A stretch of 64,000 bases of DNA from positions 284,997 through 348,996 of the forward strand of contig QAOA01002120.1 in assembly GCA_003255065.1 (NCBI GenBank), written 5' to 3'. The stretch's first letter is position 1; each line of letters starts with the position of its first letter. This document shows positions 58,613-64,000 of the stretch, one piece after another. Source of the DNA: Cercis canadensis. Its lineage: Eukaryota > Streptophyta > Magnoliopsida > Fabales > Fabaceae. A model generated the notes under the pieces. It had not been told where the DNA came from, searched no databases, and saw only the letters and a list, made by a program, of their open reading frames with translations. The position numbers were made by a program, and so were the translations under genes.

Positions 58613-59621
58613 ATGGCATCAGTAGTTGCAGGGGACATGAAGGGTTTCTACAGGGAGAAGAAAAATGCTAAATCTTCGGAATCTTCAACGAAACCGGCGA
58701 GTGGGGCTGCAACTTTCGTTTCCGATATCACACAAGCACCGGCCCTCATCTCCCAAGGTCTCTCCTTTTACCCTTTATGCTTCCTTTCTTCCAGTAATCG
58801 ATCATCTAATTTTCGCTTCAATCTTGTCAGTTCCGTTTTCTATGCTTTCCTTTTTTTCTTGTGAGGGTTTTCGGAATCACATTTTTCTCTGCCAATTCCC
58901 TTCTTTAGTTTCTTTTTGCAAATTTGCAATTTCGTGATGTAGGATATTTTTGAGATGAGAGGTGATGCCTACAGATATTTGTTGTAGAACATTTTGATGC
59001 TTGTTATTTAACTTTGTTTCTCTTTATTTTTTCCTTGTAGGTTGGAAATATATAATATTTTTCCAAGTTATAGTAATAGTAATAATAATATTAATAAAAC
59101 ACATGCTGCCTTCAAACTTCAAACTGATAAAGTCTTGTACATATATAATTAGAGTAGGTAAAAATCATGCATTTATCTATTGGATTATCCTGTATCAAAT
59201 TCAGGATGTTTCTTTTTAAAAAAGAAAATTAAAAAATCTTCTCCCTGAAAAAATTGCTAACCGGTACACTCAATTAAAACTTGCATTTGGTTTGACACTT
59301 TGAGGCTTAGGTGAATATGTACATGCATATTTGAAGAATTTAGGAAAAGAGAGCAGGGAATTGTTCATAGCCTTTTGCCTCCCAAGGTTTTGCGTCATAT
59401 ATTTGTTAATCTCCCTTTGGTTGATAGATGATTACAATGAGTACGAGGAGATTTTGCGGGAATTTGACATGAACATGGCATATGGGCCTTGCCTTGGCAT
59501 GAGCAGATTAGCGAGGTGGGAGCGTGCTCGTAATCTAGATTTAAATCCTCCTGAGGAGATTAAGAGGCTTTTGAAAAGTGGGAAGGGTCAGACAGTGTGC
59601 TTGTGGGATGGCTGCATTTAG
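58613..59621 (+). CDS. POLD4: DNA polymerase delta small subunit 4 (p12)
   Basis: Two exons, 58613-58757 and 59428-59621, joined through a G|AT codon to 112 residues, similar to the 107-residue human protein. The N terminus has MKGFYREKK, the Lys-rich aromatic patch that in this family contacts PCNA. The C-terminal part is the conserved POLD4 domain: YEEILREFDMNMAYGPC, GMSRLARWERA and LNPPEEIKRLL. The subunit stabilises the nuclear replicative polymerase delta and its PCNA binding. The donor CCCAAG|GTCTCT and acceptor TTGATAG are canonical. It is convergent with TOP1. Confidence 0.92.
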
Positions 59622-61194
59622 AAGCCTGCATGAAACTCTTCTCTATAACTTTGACCTGTGTTTTAGATTTGGAAGATTAAGAAAGATGAAATATCAGCTT
59701 CTGGCTGTGTTGTTTCCTTCTGCTTTTATGTTATGTGATTCAAAGATGTTGCTGAGCAAAATATGAAATTGTTGTTCTTGATTCAAGTTGTTAATTTTCA
59801 AGTGTTAAAAAAGTAGAAAGTCATGGTTAACTTGTGGTTGAAAGTTGTCTCCTGTGAACGTATGCTGAGCATGTACAAGAGTAGCCATAAACATATAAGA
59901 CATGGCTTTTATTTTGGGGTAGAGGGTGATAATATGACCTTTTCTGGGTAGAGTATATTATCTTTAATTGTAAAGTTTTTCACAATGTCACTTATTTGGC
60001 TTATGAAGTAGTGGCTAACCTGCTACTTGATGACTATGACTTTATTAAGAGAAGGTGATGATGGCTAAGCTCTACTAGTTGTATTCCAATTTGGCTTGGT
60101 ACGTATGTTTGGGTTATGGACTGTCAAATCTCTTGTACTGAATTCCGAATGGCATGGCCGAAAACAAAGAATTCTAGATGGGACCTCGGTTTTGTAACTC
60201 TTGTTTCCTTTGACCTTCCTAGTGGATGTCCAAAGATATTCAATGCAGCCCTTTCACAATGTCTGAAGCCGGACTAAAGATAGTGCCTTTTCTTTTAAAA
60301 AGCTGCAGAGTTTAAAAAAGAAGGGACAAGATTTACACTCTTAACCCCTCATGGAATTGGATTTTGAAGTTGAGAACGTATCCCAAAGGGTAATTTTTCA
60401 TATGGCCATACATATAAAACAAAATTCCAATTACTAGCATGCTTACTAAAAGAGGTCTTGCTAAGAAGCGTAAACTTTGTTGATTGCCCTGTTTTATTGC
60501 AAGCAGACGCTACCCCTTCCCCTTCCCCTTCCAGGTATAAGTGCATCATGAATCGAGGTGCACAGATGCAATTGCTACTTTTATGGAAAAGGAGCTAAAT
60601 CTTTTCGTAATGACTGTTTTCTGTAACCACCTTCCTGACGGAGTTGGGAATTTGTTATTTCGGGCTCTATGGGGGCTGAAAAGTCCAAACAAGTTTGTTA
60701 TTAATCCAGCTCCCTCCCACAAAAACCCAAAAAATACAAGGTGTACTTCTCACTAATTGATAGCCGTGCATATTTCTACCCACATATCTGAAACCCGAAA
60801 AGAAATTACAGGGGGTATGGACTGACTAAACCAAATTTCTATTAGAATTGTAAAGGCAAAGCAAATAACTGCCCCCAAACAGAAGGCAGGGACCAAATGA
60901 CACCCTTAAAAAAAGTAGCAATCCAATTTAAAAAGAGAATGAAATTAAAAAATTAACCTCATTTTCCACATTTAAACAGTAAATCATTACCATGAATAGT
61001 TGACAGTTTAAGCAGAAAACCGGTCAATGAAGAAATGGGGACAACTCACCCCATAATTAGATTAGATGAACTTACAACATAAATTTCCGCTGGACTTGAA
61101 TAAAAAAAATATATTTTTTTTTTACGATAAAGAAATGAGCAAGAAGAAATGTTTTTCCCCCTCCATCAAAGCAAGCCACCGCCTTTTCTAGATC
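59622..61194. other. Intergenic region between convergent POLD4 and TOP1
   Basis: Contains the 3' untranslated regions of both genes. No further gene or repeat with clear limits is seen. A (CCCCTT)n-like run lies at about 60511-60532. Confidence 0.5.
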
Positions 61195-64000
61195 TCAGAA
61201 TCTAAAATCAGGATCCACATCCATTGCCCAAGTAAACTTTGCCAACAGAGATTTGTTGAAAATCTGAAAATTTCAGGCAACTAGTTGTATAAGTAATAAA
61301 ATGGGGGCAAGGATGATAAACAGCCAATTAAGCATCAAGGATATGTAACCATGCATAGGCAACAATAAATATGTAGTATCCAGCCCATGGTACTACAAAT
61401 CACCAATTCGCTATTAAGCAAATATATACACAAGGATATTGATACTAGTAAGTTTCTGATTGGAAGCATCATTGTCTCCAGCCATCAATCAATACCGAAG
61501 CACACAAGGACCTCTTAAATTCCTCTCCCTCCTCTTTAATACAAGTTTGACAACCAATTTTTTTATTCAGTTGGAGAAGATATAAATATTAAAAAAGCAC
61601 TTCTCCCCAACAGTTTCTTGATGTTCATTAACCGCTCCTAACATTGAAAAGACAATAGAGCATAATTACTAAAATAACTTCATCTAAATAAAGACAGAAG
61701 CCAGCACCTTTTCAATGGGAACATCGTGTCGCTTGCACCAGGCAACTGTGATCCTGGGGTCAAGATAGTTTATCTTGGACGTGCCTAATGCAACAGTTTT
61801 TAGCTCTTCTTTTGTATGCTTATCACGTTCCATTTTGTCAATCTTTGCATTGGTTTGGCTTATCTTTTTATCTATCCTGTATAGATTGCAAAACAACAAT
61901 CATACATCATCTCCAAACAATGTGTAATGCTTAAGGAGGTAGAAAAAGCTATATTACGCTTCAGGAGTTAAGTTCTTTTTTCTCTTTCCATCTGCACTCT
62001 TTAGGGGTTTTCCTTTCTTTGCCCTGTCCAAATCTGTTTTTAGCTCCTTCAAAACACCCTACATCCAAAGTGCAAGTCAGTTCCAATTATATATTCATGG
62101 GCCCTAAGCCTAGTTTGCTCTAAGTTCAAGCACATCCACCAAGAAATAAGCCCAGGTTCTCATAAATTGCATATATTCTCATTACCTTGAGTTCATCAAT
62201 CTTTTCATTTAACCTTGACATTTGTGCACTGTGAGATTTTGACACGCTACGTTGATGATTACAAATGATTGCAACCTGTCGTGAAAAAGACTATCAATAC
62301 ATATTACAATGTGCACAAATTTACATAGAATTAGAAGCAATATCATTAGCATGATAAAGCAATTTTTGATATGATTCACCTCCTTGTTTGCGATCTGATA
62401 AACACCAATCTTGTCTCCAACGTCTCCATCTTTAGTGTCTGTATTCAACTGTTATCATGCATAATCCAAAGAAAATTAAATATACAAGTTTATAATGCCA
62501 TGGCAGAAAATTCTAGGAGTGCATTACAAGTTCAAAATTAAGGTAGTTGAAATTTTCAACTCCAATGAAAGATAATATGGCTCTCTAGGGAGGCTTTCCT
62601 CACCTGAGAAGAAAGAAATAGCCAATTTCAATTCAATGTCACAAGTAAAATCATAAAAGGTACATAAAAGCATAACTGAAATAAAACAATAGGATAATCT
62701 TATTCAAGAAATGTCAACTTTACAGTTCACAAGTCTAGAGTAGTTTCTACCTTATCATCCAATGTGATAGATGCATTGAATGTACGGAAGACTTTTGCTG
62801 TTAGGCCAGGCATGAGTTCCTTCAGATGAGTATTTAATTTACTTGTATCCAGCTTGTCAAAAAGATCATCCCCAGGTTGTTTATCTGAAGAGTGAGAAAA
62901 CAGATACTTAATCGCCTCAATCTCCTAGTAGTGATATACAACAAAAACAAGAATAATTTTCTTACCTTTTTGGAACCTTAAAATTGCATTATAAACAGGC
63001 TGCTCCACAGCAACTGTATTTTCATATTTGATTGAATCTTTACCAAGGAAGTTAAACTGCATTAATAAGTATAAACTATGAGTCAGCTGTTATCACTAAA
63101 AGAGGGAAAAAAAGAAAAGAAATAAATAAACTTGGAAGTCTAGAACCTAAGAACCTAACACTTATCAGTCCTAACAAAAGCTAGATAAGATAATTAGAGA
63201 AACCTAATACCTCCAAATTGTTGGGGGGTTTAGCCTTCACATTCTCCACTTTTAGTGTGCAACAACCAACGGTATCAGCTTCATCGTCATCCTGAATAAA
63301 GGTAACATAGAAATGAACAGAAGCTAGAAAAGAATGCATCTGATGAGTAAAAATCGAAGTACCTGTTTGACAACAAATACAAATGAAAATGATAGGAAAG
63401 CTGTACATCTGGATCCAGTCCTTTTAGCAAAGGATTACAACATTCAAAATACTCCATATTTTCAAGTCTATATTTACTTTAAAATGCAGTTTTTATTATA
63501 GAATAGTCCCAGCCATTGGCTAAGGAATTATCCATACTTTCAAGACAATGCCAACAAACAAAATAGGACTCTTTACTGACAACCTAGCCCAAGCTGCTTT
63601 CCCTTTTTCCCTTTTAACATTATATAATTTTTAGAAGAACATTTAAACATATAATTTTCATGACCAGTTTACTTTTCCGAATTGTGGGCAATTTGACTGA
63701 AAACTGCCAATATCATAACAGTCCAAATGGTTTCTGGATTTAATAAGCATTCATACGTACATACTTTTGAGCATGTCTGTGTTGTCCTTGTTTATCCATA
63801 TTAATATTTTTTTGGTTATGGAGATCATCCACAGCAAACAGAAAGGAGATTCAGCAAGAACATCAACAGATATTATACCTTCTCATTGCCAGCCCTCAGA
63901 GCTAGTTTATCAATAAGATAAGTAGCAACAGCTATTTGCTGCTTTGTAATATCTTTACTTGTAAAATTCTTCGTGTATGCAGTCCTGATATTCTCTATAT
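61195..64000 (-). CDS. TOP1: DNA topoisomerase I (type IB), 3' part; 5' part outside window
   Basis: Nine exons on the minus strand, the first cut by the window edge: >64000-63879, 63291-63211, 63056-62966, 62884-62751, 62448-62380, 62275-62186, 62058-61958, 61876-61708, 61263-61195. All phases agree. The enzyme relaxes DNA supercoils in the nucleus through a 3'-phosphotyrosyl intermediate. Seen are the core segments [29 protein letters not shown] and [30 protein letters not shown], the coiled linker ([10 protein letters not shown] to NLTPEAIDKKIS) and the catalytic C-terminal domain [18 protein letters not shown] with the active-site Tyr codon at 61765-61767. It ends [10 protein letters not shown] cannot tell from the C terminus which plant TOP1 paralogue this is. 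Confidence 0.95.

Noticed and set aside
1..64000. CRISPR arrays, operons, prophage or plasmid functions
   Set aside because: None seen; the spliced genes and transposon types show plant nuclear DNA, where these are not expected.

Overview
The window is nuclear DNA of a flowering plant, most likely a eudicot. It is AT-rich, the genes are split by GT-AG introns, the proteins are plant-type (CYP89A P450s, gamma-tocopherol methyltransferase, a chloroplast-type PPR protein, a ureide-pathway TTL fragment), and transposon remnants fill the spaces between genes. I could not name the species. Splice joins were worked out by hand and checked for codon phase. Exon coordinates are in the evidence fields.

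Layout from left to right: a repeat-flanked intronless CYP89A P450 (4658-6211, +); a two-exon GLTSCR1-domain SWI/SNF subunit of the BRIP1/2 type with long polyglutamine tracts (8028-13257, +); a membrane-anchored coiled-coil protein (15700-17803, -) with an inferred spliced 5' leader reaching about 21045; a nested pair of hAT-like transposons (22448-26788) carrying a four-exon fragment of a cationic amino acid transporter gene; VTE4 (27465-29877, -), whose 5' end and upstream DNA are partly duplicated, the second copy holding a SINE; a truncated TTL gene (32781-33080, +); a CDI-like nucleotide-sugar transferase (35173-35949, -); a nine-exon EMB2279-like PPR gene (39631-48524, -); an intact CYP89A (49768-51330, -) followed by a frameshifted CYP89A pseudogene (52791-54343, -); POLD4 (58613-59621, +); and the 3' nine exons of DNA topoisomerase I (61195 to the window edge, -).

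The genes do not form a pathway or operon-like unit. The three CYP89A copies are a dispersed local family with one intact gene on the + strand, one on the - strand and one broken copy. POLD4 and TOP1 are convergent and both act in DNA replication, but this looks coincidental. I see no new biological system. The observations most worth a second look are the transporter exons captured inside a hAT element with reading frame and splice sites preserved, the single-N positions that coincide with near-identical direct repeats (probably unmerged haplotype joins), several transposons with clean target-site duplications, an intronic hairpin about 400 bp long, and an altered heme-binding loop in the first P450.
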